From positions 109,249,379-109,313,378 of the forward strand of contig CM037876.1 of assembly GCA_021292165.1 (NCBI GenBank): DNA of 64,000 bases. The letters are read 5' to 3'. Under the pieces are notes generated by a model. The model did not search any database and was not told the origin of the DNA. It saw only the letters and a program-made list of their open reading frames with translations. Positions 11,322 to 21,682 of this stretch are shown here, piece by piece. Position 1 is the first letter of the stretch; each line of letters begins with the position of its first letter. This stretch comes from Shinisaurus crocodilurus (taxonomy: Eukaryota > Chordata > Lepidosauria > Squamata > Shinisauridae). The position numbers were made by a program, and so were the translations under genes.

Positions 11322-11464
11322 CATCTTTCCCCAACTGGGAAAACAACTCCAGATGTTTTGGACTACAGTTCCAAGCATTCCTGAACATTGCCCATGCTGG
11401 CTGAGTTTGATGGGAGTTGGATTCCAAAACATCTATAGAGCACCAGGTTGGGGAAGGCTGATGT
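11322..11464. repeat. Palindromic hAT-like MITE
   Basis: The two halves are partly inverted: CCAGATGTTTTGGACTACAG on the left against CCAAAACATCT on the right, bounded by CTTTCCCCAACTGG and CCAGGTTGGGGAAGG. Related copies lie at 13371-13462 and 55318-55436, and a distinct subfamily at 17484-17833, 24842-24900 and 32930-33049. Confidence 0.65.
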
Positions 11465-12457
11465 AGGCAAACATGACAAAGTGGTTGAAGAGTGAAGCAG
11501 GGGGACTCTGGCCCTGGAAATGTGGAACGGACACCAGAGTGGAGCAGGGGATCGCGCCACGAAAGGATCACAAGGAACAATCTTGGAAGTCATTCGGACC
11601 CCAGATTATTCTTAGAGCTGAGATCCACAAGCACGAGGAATGCCCAAGCAAAAGGAAAGAACTGCTGCCAGAACTCCAGGGCAGTTATATCGTTCAAAGC
11701 AAAGGGTACAAAGGACTTGATGGCTCAGAGGCTGCACCTACCATGGGTCAAAACAAGAGAACAATAATTTGGCTCTGGGGAATGAAAAACAAAGCTGGGG
11801 GGGGGGGGGTTCCTTGCCTCTTGACTGATTTACATTTAACTGGCTATATATGGCAAGAGCTGTACAGTACATGATGATTAGCTTATACAAAACAAAAGAT
11901 ACCATGAGGGTCATCCAGGTGGTATCTGAACCTGTTAACCTTCGGAATGCTTCAAGATTAGGCCATGTTTCCTGCCAAGTCTCTGGATTGTTCAAGTTAA
12001 AGGTACCCTCTTGGGTTTGCCAGCTGGTGGGGTGAATTGGCAATCAGGCAAGTATTTGCATGTTTCCACAGTTATTTGGGAGCCACACCCTTTAATCAAT
12101 GGAGGAAGCACAAAAACAATAGCCCTGGTTCTACAAGGGCCATTCAGAGCCTACCATCATTCCTGGCAGCTTTCCATGCTGCTACTTCAGTAACAAAAAT
12201 GGATGCTTGAGCCAAGGTGCTGGGGTGATGACAATGAAGTGCCCAGCACAAAATACATGCCGTGCATTCATGGAGCCAGCACATCCAAGCTCCTTTGTAA
12301 CAGAGGTTTAGTAGATGCTCCAGATTGGTACAACTTTGGCAAATCCACTCTCACTCTTAATGTCTGCCACATGTTAAGCATTAGATCAGACAGTACTTAC
12401 ATTTTAGTGGGTGTTTATTGTTTGTCACATTTATATTCCTCCTTTCTTCCATCAGGG
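11465..12457. other. Sequence without recognised features
   Basis: A 133-codon plus-strand frame at 11473-11874 has no recognisable domain, crosses a poly-G run and has no splice context. I treat it as chance. No other feature is seen. Confidence 0.35.
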
Positions 12458-12810
12458 TAAGGGTGCAGAACCTCAGGCCCGGGGTCGCAATCTGGCCCTC
12501 CGGGCTTCCCCAGAAGGCCACCCCCCTTTCACTTGGCCCCACCCCCTTTCCCACAACCATCTATCGTTTGATGGTTTCCCGGCTTTTGTTCAGTCCCCCC
12601 CCCCATTTGAAAAGGGTGAAATGCCTCTCTTTAGGCGAATTTACTGCCAGTAAGAGCCTTAACCTAAAATATGCTGGTATTTTTTTTGCTCCGCCCCTTT
12701 TTCCTTCAGCCCCTTTTGCCCTTGGCTCCACCCACCGCTGGAATGCAGTCCCTGAGAGCTTTTCTGAAGTGGAATATGGCACTGAGGCTGAAAGAGGTTC
12801 TGCACCCCTC
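12458..12810. mobile_element. hAT-type MITE, second family (353 bp)
   Basis: The ends GGGTGCAGAACCTC and GAGGTTCTGCACCCC are inverted repeats. The flanks are CATCAGGG (12450-12457) and TATCAGGG (12811-12818), an 8-bp duplication with one mismatch. The interior is C-rich with CCGCCCCTTTT-type words. It encodes nothing recognisable; the 177-codon frame from 12418 is a shadow of it. Confidence 0.8.
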
Positions 12811-13370
12811 TATCAGGGGACTCAAGGCAGCGTACATCAGTTTCTCTGGTGGTTTCTTATGCAGAAACTGACAAAAACCAGACATCCTTACTGTCGGCAA
12901 GGCTGCGGAATCATGTGCCAGGCTATTTGTGAATCACATGCTCACAGCTAATACTGTGGAGCAGAATAAGATATTTTATTTAGCCAAAATATTTTAGTCT
13001 GGAAAACAAGACCTTAAAAAAAAAAAAAATCCACTTCCCTTATAAAGGTGCTTAAAATGTTTCAATTTTCAAAGTCCAAATCATTTCACTTCAGTTTGCA
13101 TTGGTAGAGCTTTCAAGGGATCAGGAGCTTTAAAGGGAGACAAGGAGAAATTTTGCAGATACCACACTAAAGCTACTTGACAGAAGAGGAAAGGAAAAAT
13201 ATTAAAAATAGCGATGGACATATTTGGTAACAAATACTAGTGCTTTAAAACATTATCCAGTTGTCACATTAAGATCTGATTTCCAAAGGTGCCCAGGTTG
13301 GATTCCCAAGGGACACTCCTACTCACATTTCTGAAGTTCCAAAAAGTATTGTTTCCCCCCCATATTTTAT
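12811..13370. other. Sequence without recognised features
   Basis: AT-rich DNA with a poly-A run at about 13016-13029. Nothing else is seen. Confidence 0.35.
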
Positions 13371-13462
13371 GTCAGCCTCCCCAACCTTGTGCCCCAGCCA
13401 GCATGGCCAATGGTCAGTTGTAGTCCAAAACATCTGGAAGGCACCAGGTTTGGGAAGGCTGT
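13371..13462. repeat. Palindromic hAT-like MITE
   Basis: A short copy of the 11322-11464 family: CCTCCCCAACCTTGTGCC at the left and GGCACCAGGTTTGGGAAGG at the right, with AGTTGTAGTCCAAAACATCT inside. Confidence 0.65.
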
Positions 13463-14502
13463 TTTATGCAGTCAAAACAACACGTACCATGATGACAAAA
13501 GCAACGTTTTAAAATAACTCCTATTCAATTTAAATGCATTACATACGTTTGTGCACAGGACTTGGAATGGGATAACACATACGTATACACGATCACCAAA
13601 AGTGGGCTGGTGCATGCATGTATGTGTCTATATATACTCACGCACATCTATGTATTTGTTCTTTCTAAGATGATCCATCTTCAGACTGGAAGCGAACTCA
13701 CACATTTGCCTTTCAGCCTCACAGATGCCCAAGAATGCTCGTATGAACAGAGTAGGCCTTATGCTAGGTCCACAGGAGCACTCCCTTGCATTAGTTTTTC
13801 ACTACTCACCCCTCAGCTTACTTTCTAGAAGATCTCCTGATAGCTTGATGCTTTCCCTTAATTGATACTATTACACATCAATTAGATATCTAATCTCTTT
13901 CTCATTCTTACTTCAATGGACTAAAACAAGAAACGCAGCTGGGTTTTCCTAAACAGGCAACTCTCTGAAAATATAGAAAAGGAAGCTACGACAAAACATG
14001 AGCACGTGGATGGAACACTGGGAGGGAGAAATCTGCATGATGCAACGTCTTACCTTCAGTTTTCGGAGGCAATAAGGGAGAGATGGACTTGCCAGCCCAT
14101 TACAACAACAGGGATTTAATTCTGTTTTGTCAGGAGAAAAGAACCTGTACGTGTTTGGGCATTCTTAAAACCCATCCTAAGAGCCACCGAAAGCACCATG
14201 ATACATATTGCTTCACAAAGCATATATGATCAGTGGAGGATTAGTCACACCTCAACTGCAAGTTATCAAATATATTAAGCACCGAGGGGATGACATTTCT
14301 ACTCCCACAAGTGACAGTAATAAGAAGCACATTTAAAACATGTGAGAAATAAAATGTCCAAATTAATGATACTTCACAAGAACTAATTTTTATTTTTTTT
14401 AAAATAACTTGGATTTCTTTCTATGTCGCTCCAATTATTCAGAGAACAATGAAAGTCATTTACATGAAGGCAGCTATGTGGCACTAACCAAGTAAAGTAG
14501 CG
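13463..14502. other. Sequence without recognised features
   Basis: A good minus-strand splice donor word (AAG|GTAAGA, donor at 14052-14053) was examined as a candidate wolframin exon 2 and rejected: the frame with the needed phase meets a stop upstream and has no ATG. No repeat is recognised. Confidence 0.35.
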
Positions 14503-15080
14503 GGCTGGTTCGCGTGTCAGGATAAGCCACCCTGAAAACAAGCCATGGTGGGATGGTTAATCACTCGCTAAGCCACGCCGACGACAACAGATGATCAGGC
14601 ACTCGCCAGCTTGCCATGGTTTGTTCCCCCCTTTGTCCTTCCGCCCACTCCCAGCACATATCCCTAGGGGCATTTGCAGCATCACCTGTCTATATGCCTG
14701 CAGTGGTGAGATTGTGCCCCCCCACACACACACTTTCTTGCCTTGTGAAACACTTGCATTGACATCTTTGGAGTGTGTGTGTGTGGGGGGCTTATCTTAC
14801 TTTTTAGGATGAGGTGGCTGAGGGTTTTTATTTATTTTCTTTTTTTTAACACTTTAAAAAAAGCCTCCTTGGCTGCTCCTCACAGCCAGGGACGAGCAAC
14901 AGTCCTTTGCTTAGCACAGCTATGTGTGACTGAGTCACCTCTGGGTAAGCGCCCCCCACAATTCGGGACCATGGCAATTTTGGGGGAAGGGGAGAATTTC
15001 AGGATGAAATTGACTGTGGGTTATCATTGAACTCTGGGTTTTGTTGAAACATGGGTTATCGTGTTGTCTGAACCCAGCTG
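14503..15080. repeat. Longer MITE-like repeat with TGGGTTCAGACA-type end
   Basis: The right end (GGGTTATCGTGTTGTCTGAACCCAG) read inverted resembles the left end (CTGGTTCGCGTGTCAGGATAAGCC). The right third shares TTGTTGAA and GGGTTATC words with the elements at 15173-16628 and 34560-34663. The GC-rich middle is unassigned. Confidence 0.5.
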
Positions 15081-15172
15081 CGCTAACAAACCATAGCTTG
15101 TTAACCACGAACAACCCATGAAGAGAACCCATGGTTTGTTGTTGGGTTGTTCACCATGGTTTGTTATCTAGG

Positions 15173-16628
15173 CTGGGTTCAGACAGCATGATAACCCACG
15201 TTTCAACAAGAACCCACAGTTCAATTATTATTATTATTATTATTAATATTTATTTATCGCCCATCTGGCCGGCAACCGGCCACCCTGGGCGATGTACACA
15301 CAATAAAATACATAAGTACAATAAAATACATTAAAACAATATAAAAATTTTAAAATCTTAACCCACCCCATATTCCCGCCTGAACAACCAGGTTTTTAAT
15401 GAGCGACGGAAGCTCATCAGAGAGGGGGCATGGCGGAGGGCACTCGGGAGAGAGTTCCACAGTACGGGGGCCGCCACAGAAAAGGCCCTCTTCCTCATCC
15501 CCACCAGTCTAGCTGCTCTGGCTGAAGGGACAAGGAGAAGGCCATCCGTGGCAGATCTTGTTGAGCGGCCCACTTGGTGTTGCTGGAGACGCTCCTTGAG
15601 ATAAACTGGACCAGAGCCGTATAGGGTTTTAAAGGTCAAAACCAACACCTTGAATTCGGCTCGGCAAGCAACTGGTAGCCAGTGCAAATCCTTCAGCACT
15701 GGCGTGATGTGATCCCGCCGGCGGCTGCCTTTAACCAGGCGAGCCGCCGCGTTCTGTACCAGCTGCAGCTTCCGCACCGTCTTCAAGGGTAACCCCACGT
15801 AGAGCGCATTACAGTAGTCTAGGCGAGAGGAGACCAAGGCATGAACCACTGATGGGAGCAGGTGATTAGGAAGGTAGGGGCGCAGCTGCCGTATCAGATG
15901 GAGTTGATACAGCGCTGCCCGGCTCACAGCTGCCACCTGAGCCTCCATGGACAGCTGGGAGTCTAGAATGACCCCCAAGCTGCGGACCTGGTCCTTCAGG
16001 GGTAGATGTACCCCATTCAGCACCAGGTCAACATCCCCTAACCTCCCCTTGTCCCCCACCAGCAGTACCTCGGTCTTGTCGGGGTTCAGTTTCAGCATGT
16101 TCCTTCCCATCCAGCCAGCCACTGCCTCCAGGCACTTGGACAGGGTCTCAACGGCCAACCTCGGTGAGGACTTGAAACAGAGGTAGAGCTGCGTGTCATC
16201 CGCATACTGATGACACCGCACCCCAAACCTCCTGATGATAGCTCCCAGCGGCTTGAGGTAATGTTGAATAACATCGGGGAGAGGATGGAACCCTGCGGCA
16301 CCCCACAAGTGAGCAGCCGAGGGTCCGAAGCCTCCTCCCCGAGAACTACCCTCTGGTACCTTCCAGAGAGGAAGGACCGGAACCACTGCAATACAGTGCC
16401 TCCCAAGCCCAACCCCTCCAGGCGGTCCAGGAGGATACCGTGGTCAACAGTATCAAAAGCCGCCGAGAGATCGAGGAGGACTAGAAAGGAGCATTCGCCC
16501 CTATCCAAAGCCCTCCTCATATCATCCACCAAGACGACCAAGGCCGTCTCCGTCCCATGTCCAATGACAACCCACACTCAACCCATACTCAATCCTTGAG
16601 TGTGGGTTATTGTGTTGTCTGAACCCAG
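15173..16628. mobile_element. Short MITE split by an L2 LINE
   Basis: Left part 15173-15225 begins CTGGGTTCAGACAGCATGA; right part 16559-16628 ends TATTGTGTTGTCTGAACCCAG. Joined without the LINE, the interior order matches the inverted reading of the intact 104-bp copy at 34560-34663 across the junction. The LINE occupies 15226-16558 and is flanked by GTTCAAT (15219-15225) and GTCCAAT (16559-16565). Confidence 0.85.
15226..16558 (-). mobile_element. L2-like (CR1 superfamily) LINE, 5'-truncated
   Basis: On the minus strand two overlapping frames carry reverse-transcriptase motifs. The upstream one (to about 16270) has LDLSAAFDTVDHGILLDRL and C-G-V-P-Q-G-S-I-L-S-P. The downstream one (16310 to 15358) has Y-A-D-D-T-Q-L-Y, the catalytic YADD box, then L-K-L-N-P-D-K-T-E-V-L-L-V-G, R-L-D-Y-C-N-A-L-Y, L-Q-L-V-Q-N-A-A-A-R-L and H-W-L-P-V. 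A frameshift near 16260-16280 separates them, so it is inactive. The endonuclease half is missing. The 3' end is a short (ATT)n tract, and the element is the youngest-looking L2 copy in the window. It is upstream of WFS1 exon 3 on the same strand. Confidence 0.92.
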
Positions 16629-16725
16629 CCACTGTCTTCACTGTAGATTCAGTCCAGTATAATTAAACATAATTTTGCTGACTTGGTCAATGTTTTAAAT
16701 GCTTATATAGATTGACACCCCTAGG

Positions 16726-16810
16726 GTGGACATAAGAACTGCCTTGCTGGATCCCACCAAGATCAGTACTGTCCAGCATTCAGTTTCCAACAGCTGCCAC
16801 CTGGATAAAT
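16726..16810 (-). repeat. CR1-type LINE 3' end fragment
   Basis: ACATAAGAACTGCC, CTGGATC and GTCCAGCATTCAGTT repeat in diverged form the words of the 519-664 and 4400-4640 copies. Confidence 0.55.
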
Positions 16811-17483
16811 AGACTAATTTGGAATTTCTGAGGTGTTATCAACAAATGTTGACATTTACTAAACTTTAGTTGGCTCTTCCTTTAAAAAGTTCAGAGCAAC
16901 TTCCATGTGATTCCTAGTGGTCTCCCTTTCATGTAATGATCAGGTCCAGTTAACCTAAGCATCACTACTGCTATGTGATTGGGACTACCAGACCAGACCC
17001 AGGACCCCAAAGGTATAGCCTCCCCCAGCTCCCAGGTAGGGTTTGAACCAGCACGTCACAGCACCTGAGTGCAGCACGGGACTTGCCAAGGCTGCTCTTT
17101 AGAGCAGGTCAAAGATGCTGGTCTGGCCGGAGTTTCAGCATGGATGCTTCTGGGAGCATGAATAGCGTCCCTTGACATCTCACTGCCCTTTCTTAGAAGG
17201 CAATTTTTGTATTCTTTCTGAGAAACAGCATGATAAACTGAATATCAGACTATGTGGGGATAATTAAAAGAAACAATTATACATAGGGTCCCCAATTCCT
17301 GACTGGCCTTATGAACCAACACAAAAATTGTGGTTGGCCACCTGCCCCTCCCCTTGCTGGCTTGGCCACCACGTGTCTGATGTGCACTTGGCAGAGAAGA
17401 AAGCCCCACCCCCACCCTTTCCTGCATGAAGAGCAGCAAAAGAGCTTGCTTGCTTGGCTGCTGCTCAGCCGAGGTACTTTGGC
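16811..17483. other. Sequence without recognised features
   Basis: No exon or nameable repeat is seen. Confidence 0.35.
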
Positions 17484-17833
17484 TAAACCAGTGTTCTCCA
17501 ACCTTGGGTCCCCAGATGTTTTTGGCCTACAACTCCCAGCATGCCCCAGCCTGAAGATCCATGCCCTGGATACATGTTTTAGTGCCATGGCAAGCACTAG
17601 ATCTGTACTTTTTGCTGTGTAATCTACAGCAGTGTTCTGGGAGTTGTAGACCAAAAACATCTGGGGACCCAAGGTTGGAGAACACTGCTGTAGATTACAC
17701 AGCAAAAATTACAGATCTAGTGCTTGCCATGGCACAAAAACATGTATCCAGGGCATGGATCCTCAGGCTGGGGCATGCTGGGAGTTGTAGGCCAAAAACA
17801 TCTGGGGACCCAAGGTTGGAGAACACTGGTTTA
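17484..17833. repeat. 350-bp near-perfect palindrome built on a hAT-like MITE
   Basis: Two 155-bp arms (17484-17638 and 17679-17833) are inverted copies of each other with only about three or four mismatches that I counted by eye, around a 40-bp spacer. The spacer is itself a copy of the terminal MITE segment (TTGTAGACCAAAAACATCT plus GGGGACCCAAGGTTGG). Each arm holds CAGTGTTCTCCAACC, then an 80-bp block also found at 33050-33130. Beyond the CAG/CTG ends the symmetry extends into TAAAC/GTTTA, so these flanks are not a normal target duplication. It encodes no gene. Confidence 0.9.
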
Positions 17834-18479
17834 AAAAAAAACATTTTGTCCTTCTGCATACTTGAGGATTTACCCAAGCATGTTGATACATCCCTCTTGT
17901 TACTCAGAGGCCCCAATCCTGTCAGCACTGGGCTACCCAAGTTTGCTACTAGAGGGAATGTTGATTGTTTACAAGATTCCATAGAGGGAGATAGGAAGGC
18001 AAAATTTTGAGTCCGATTACACCAGAAGCATAATGATTTGTCAGCCAATTCCTTTTTCAGGATAGTCCATCTCAAAGGCACAGGGCAAGTATTAACACGT
18101 TAAAATGACCAATACACAATGACGTAAGTTTCAAAATATCCGTAGAAATTTGGATTTTGTTACTCTCAAAGCAGAGGGCTGATTTCACTAGGTCAGTTTT
18201 CAGATATTGTTGAACGTTTTCCATACAGGATCTGAAACTGCAAAAGCTGCCCTTGCAGCTAGCTGTCCAACTTTGTTCTTGAATTTCTCAGGCCCACACA
18301 AAGCTCACTGCATACAAACATTAACTACAGGAAAGCTATTCCAAGACATGCGATGACCGCAGCTAGCAACTTTTGACTTCTGCTTGCTATCGTAACTTTT
18401 GACTTCTGCTTGCACAGCTATTGTAACTACCCAGAACTAGAAACGAGATCGGATATCGATCCAAGGGGACACTGCAAGG
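17834..18479. other. Sequence without recognised features
   Basis: Begins with a short poly-A run. Nothing recognised. Confidence 0.35.
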
Positions 18480-19726
18480 CAGGGCCGGTGCGTCCATTAG
18501 GCAAACTAGGCTGCTGCCTAGGGCGCAGGGCTCCAGGGGGCGCCACTGAGGCATGCAGAAGGAGGAGGGAGGCGGTGTTTTCTCCGTCCTTTCCGGCCTG
18601 ACACGCATCCTACTCCGCCGTCGGTCTGCGCCCGGTGAGTGAGTGTGAGAGAGAAGCAGCCCCGTGGCTAGCTGCACACACACACACACCTGGGTACCCG
18701 CTCGCGCGCTGCCTGCCTGCCTGCCTGGGCCGGCCATTGTGTGCGCGGAGGTCCCGTCCAGTGGCCTGCCTCAGCCCGGCGCTGTGCTCGGAGCCCCCAG
18801 GACGCCTGGTAAGCCGGAAGGCAGGAGCGGACAGAAGGCAGAGGCTGCCGGGGCGCCAAGCCAGGCGGCACGGGCATCCCCCGCCCCCCACAAGGGCCCT
18901 CTGGCATCGGGAGAAGGGAAGAGCCGCTGCCGCCTCCTGGGATGAGTCGGGGCATCCTGGAAACACCAGCGGGGTGGGATGGAGGCGGTGGGGATTGGAA
19001 GCCTTGACTTCCGCATAAAAGGAAGAGTGACTACTTTTGCTTCAACGGAAAGAAAAAAAAACACATAGCATGTGTTTTTGTTTCATCTATTCCTTAGGTT
19101 AAAGCACCTCAACGAATAAAGTAACAGAGAACATTCTCTCAGAGATTAGTCGCCACTATTTTCAGCGCTTGTGCTGCAGCATTTCTTACACACATTTCCA
19201 TAACAATTCCTCAAGATTGTCCATACGATCACACTCACAGCATGTTTTTCGTATTAAAAGGTTTCACCTATTTATATAATCCACACACACAAGTAGTTGC
19301 AGTGCGGTAGTTTCTACCTACTTGTTTGGGAAGGTGAGAGAGAGAGTGCTTCTTTGTTTTGTTTAAATCACACTACCTTGTCGGTTTCTTTGTTAAGCGT
19401 TTCTGCATTATACATCTTGGCCATCAACCAGCCTGTGCTGTAGTGTTAGGTGGATTGGTGTCTATATCTGACATGGGATTTAACATATCCCTGGATTATG
19501 AACATTCAGTATTGAGACAGGCGTCTCTCTAGCGGAACGTAAAAAGCTTTGTGGAGAGCTCTCCTAAGAAAAGTTCTGATCAGCAGAGTGACAGACAGAA
19601 TGAACAAGGTTGCAGGAATTTATTTCATAATGGGCATAGGGCGGGCAGGCGGGCTCAAGTGGGAAGGGGGGGGGCGCTAAATATCTGATCTTGCCTAGGG
19701 CACCAAACTGCCTTGCACCGGCCCTG
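18480..19726. mobile_element. hAT-type element, long copy with GC-rich cargo (1247 bp)
   Basis: Starts CAGGGCCGGTGCG and ends CACCGGCCCTG, with a perfect 8-bp duplication CTGCAAGG at 18472-18479 and 19727-19734. The terminal parts share TGCCTAGGGC and ATATCTGATCTTGCCTAGG with the 166-bp copy at 7619-7784. Between them, 18590-19010 is GC- and CpG-rich with donor-like words (CGGTGAGTGAG), and 19060-19640 is AT-rich with an AATAAA. No transposase is seen. The cargo looks like captured unrelated DNA; whether it is a host promoter or first exon is not settled. Open frames on both strands follow from base composition. Confidence 0.85.
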
Positions 19727-20149
19727 CTGCAAGGACAAGGCTGAAGTGGAAGGAAGAGCAGCAGCAGCAGCAAACCTTAAGAATAAGTTCAAAATGCATG
19801 CGGGAAGCCTTTATCACACAAAGACTACGGGTAAATACGGAAAGCAGGAAAACAGCGGCTGCTTTCTCTGAAGTGCGCCGGAACAGCCATCCTAAACATC
19901 CAAAGGAAAAGGCAACTTGCTGAAGCTGCAATTCTCTGCGTACTTGCTTATGTGTATGACTCGTTAGACTCACTGGGGATTACTTCTACGTAAAACAAGT
20001 CTAGGGTCACACTGAAATCCAAGGCAGATTTTCCAGAATACAGTGGGATGCCTTCCACCTGAACAAGCAAAAGGTTCATACTGCAAGTTTCACTATACTG
20101 TACACTCTTACTCCGAAGAAATCCTCACTGAATGGGCTTGGAGTGGACT

Positions 20150-20760
20150 CACGTCTGAGTCACTACGCACAGCTGTAGGCTGCGCAGCTTTTCGGAGAAG
20201 GGGCTCCCCTTCTCTCCGTCCGGTAGTTTTGAAGGTACTGCTGGAAAAACAGCAGGTGCCAGCCAGGAAATGAATGTGCAGCGACTTCGCAGGCGTATCA
20301 CGAAAAACCCTCCTTCGCAGGCGCAGCATGGGAAAAGCGCCGGGGCACAGGCGAGGGGGTTGCGGGAGAGACCAGCGGGCAACCCTCTGAGTCATGCAGC
20401 TCTCCGCTCGCGACTGCAACGGGCGGGGAACGCGAGGGCACCCCCAGAGGAATAAAGGAACTGCCTGGGACTATCCGGGCGAGTAAAGGGCTCCAACCAC
20501 CCTCCCTTCGCGGACCTCACCTGAATCATCTGCCACCAGCAGTAACAAGCAGTAGGGAAACTAAGAGGAGACTCCTTACCCGTCCCTGCAAGTTTCGTCT
20601 CCTCCCGACGCGAAAGAACAAGCTCAGCCTCGGCGGGGGAGGAGCTCCCAAGCTCAGCTGCTTCCTGCCCGTCCCTCCCCGCTCGGCGTGTCAATCACAG
20701 CCCTCCCTTTTGCAGTGCTGGGGCGGACCCGCGGGAAGGCTCCGGTCGTTCGCAAGCTCA
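20150..20760. promoter_or_regulatory. CpG-rich block, probable WFS1 promoter
   Basis: This is the densest non-repeat CpG stretch in the window (GCGCAGC, CGCTCGCGACTGC, GGCGAGTAAAGG, CTCCCGACGCGAAAG). It lies upstream of the WFS1 coding exons on the minus strand and contains two minus-strand donor words: CAG|GTGAGG (exon end 20521) and CGG|GTAAGG (exon end 20580). It does not overlap the hAT cargo at 18480-19726. It sits between two divergent genes, so a role for JAKMIP1 is possible, although that gene begins 24 kb away. Confidence 0.6.
20580..20694 (-). CDS. Candidate first exon of WFS1, possibly coding
   Basis: On the minus strand an ATG at 20694 opens a frame (MTRRAGRDGQEAAELG, later SRREETKLAGT) that reaches the donor G|GTAAGG after 38 codons and one base. 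That phase fits the two-base start of WFS1 exon 3, creating a Glu codon at the junction. In human, exon 1 is non-coding and exon 2 carries the start. I found no human-like exon 2 in 6172-20520. A phase match has a one-in-three chance. So this may simply be 5' untranslated sequence. It is offered as a testable model only. Confidence 0.3.
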
Positions 20761-21202
20761 TAGACTCGGATTCCGTTCCGAGGGTGCTTCCCGACGAAGC
20801 TTTTGTAGTGTCATTGCCCTGCCTCATTCACAGAATTTTTAGGGGGCTCCGCTCCGGACGTGTCCTACTGGAAAGCACCCCAGGACAAATGCGTTGTTGG
20901 GAGACATGGGAGGGCTAGAAATTGAAGACACAGCATCAGGGGACGGGACGGGACACGCACGGTAAAGTTCCAAGCTGCACAATAAAAGCCTTGTCAGGAG
21001 GCAGCCATGCGAGCGGATGGCAGAGGAGGAGCCTGCCTGGCGCTTGAGTGGACGTGGAGGAGGAAGGGGGCTGGTGCTGCAGGTGCCCAAGCCAGGCAGT
21101 GCCCTAGATGGCAGCAAATGCAAGAAGAGACACCAGCGGAGGGGCGGCACCCGGGAGAGGCGGGATGAGTTCAGAAGGAAAAAAATGGCAAGATGCCAAG
21201 GA

Positions 21203-21233
<31 letters not shown>

Positions 21234-21524
21234 CATGGGTGATTCCCAACTGGACCAGTTGTGCAGCTTCCTACTGTATTGCTGCTTGGTCACCTGAATG
21301 CAGATGTAGCATGTTTGCCATGTATTCTAACGTGTGGTAAAGGCTGAGGGCTTTTTCAAAGGATGAGGGTTTCCCCCCTCCTTTTTTTAAGGTGTGGTAA
21401 AGGTTGAGGGCTTCCCTGCCCCACATATTTTCCACATGTTTGGATGGTCATCTGTATTGGTGATGCCTGACTGGGTTTCCAAGTGTCTGACTCTGATCCT
21501 TTTTTTGTGTGTGCTACACTAAAT
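20761..21524. other. GC-rich flank of the CpG block, with (CA)n
   Basis: CpG density falls off but stays raised to about 21170. A (CA)n microsatellite spans 21203-21230. No plus-strand first exon for JAKMIP1 can be proven here, although the position would suit one. Confidence 0.4.
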
Positions 21525-21682
21525 ACAGGCCTGTGGCTTACGCTGGCTCAGCTTGTCTGAGTGTGGAAAGCTAAGCAGGGTCAGGCCTGGTGATTACTTG
21601 GATGGGAGACCCCTGCTCTAGTTCCCTGCGTTGAGCAGGGGGTTGGACTCAATAGCCTTGTAGGCTCCTTCCAACTCTATGA
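21525..21682 (+). repeat. 5S rRNA-derived SINE, copy 2
   Basis: Same architecture as 6879-7052: ACAGGCCTGTGGCTTACG head, AGCTAAGCAGGGTCAGGCC box, ATGGGAGACC, then the CR1-type tail ending CCAACTCTATGAA. Slightly diverged (GATTACTTGG in place of TATTACTTGG). Confidence 0.87.

Noticed and set aside
11473..11874. 133-codon plus-strand frame
   Set aside because: No domain, crosses a poly-G run, no splice signals, opposite strand to WFS1.
12418..12951. 177-codon plus-strand frame
   Set aside because: It runs through a hAT MITE with an 8-bp target duplication; C-rich DNA lacks stops.
14054..14100. Possible WFS1 exon 2 ending at an AAG|GTAAGA donor on the minus strand
   Set aside because: The phase fits exon 3, but the frame meets TAA about 15 codons upstream and has no ATG, and the sequence does not resemble the wolframin N-terminus.
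18387..19064. Several overlapping 90-130-codon frames on both strands
   Set aside because: They lie in the GC-rich cargo of the hAT element and have no domain. The region is reported as cargo, not as genes.
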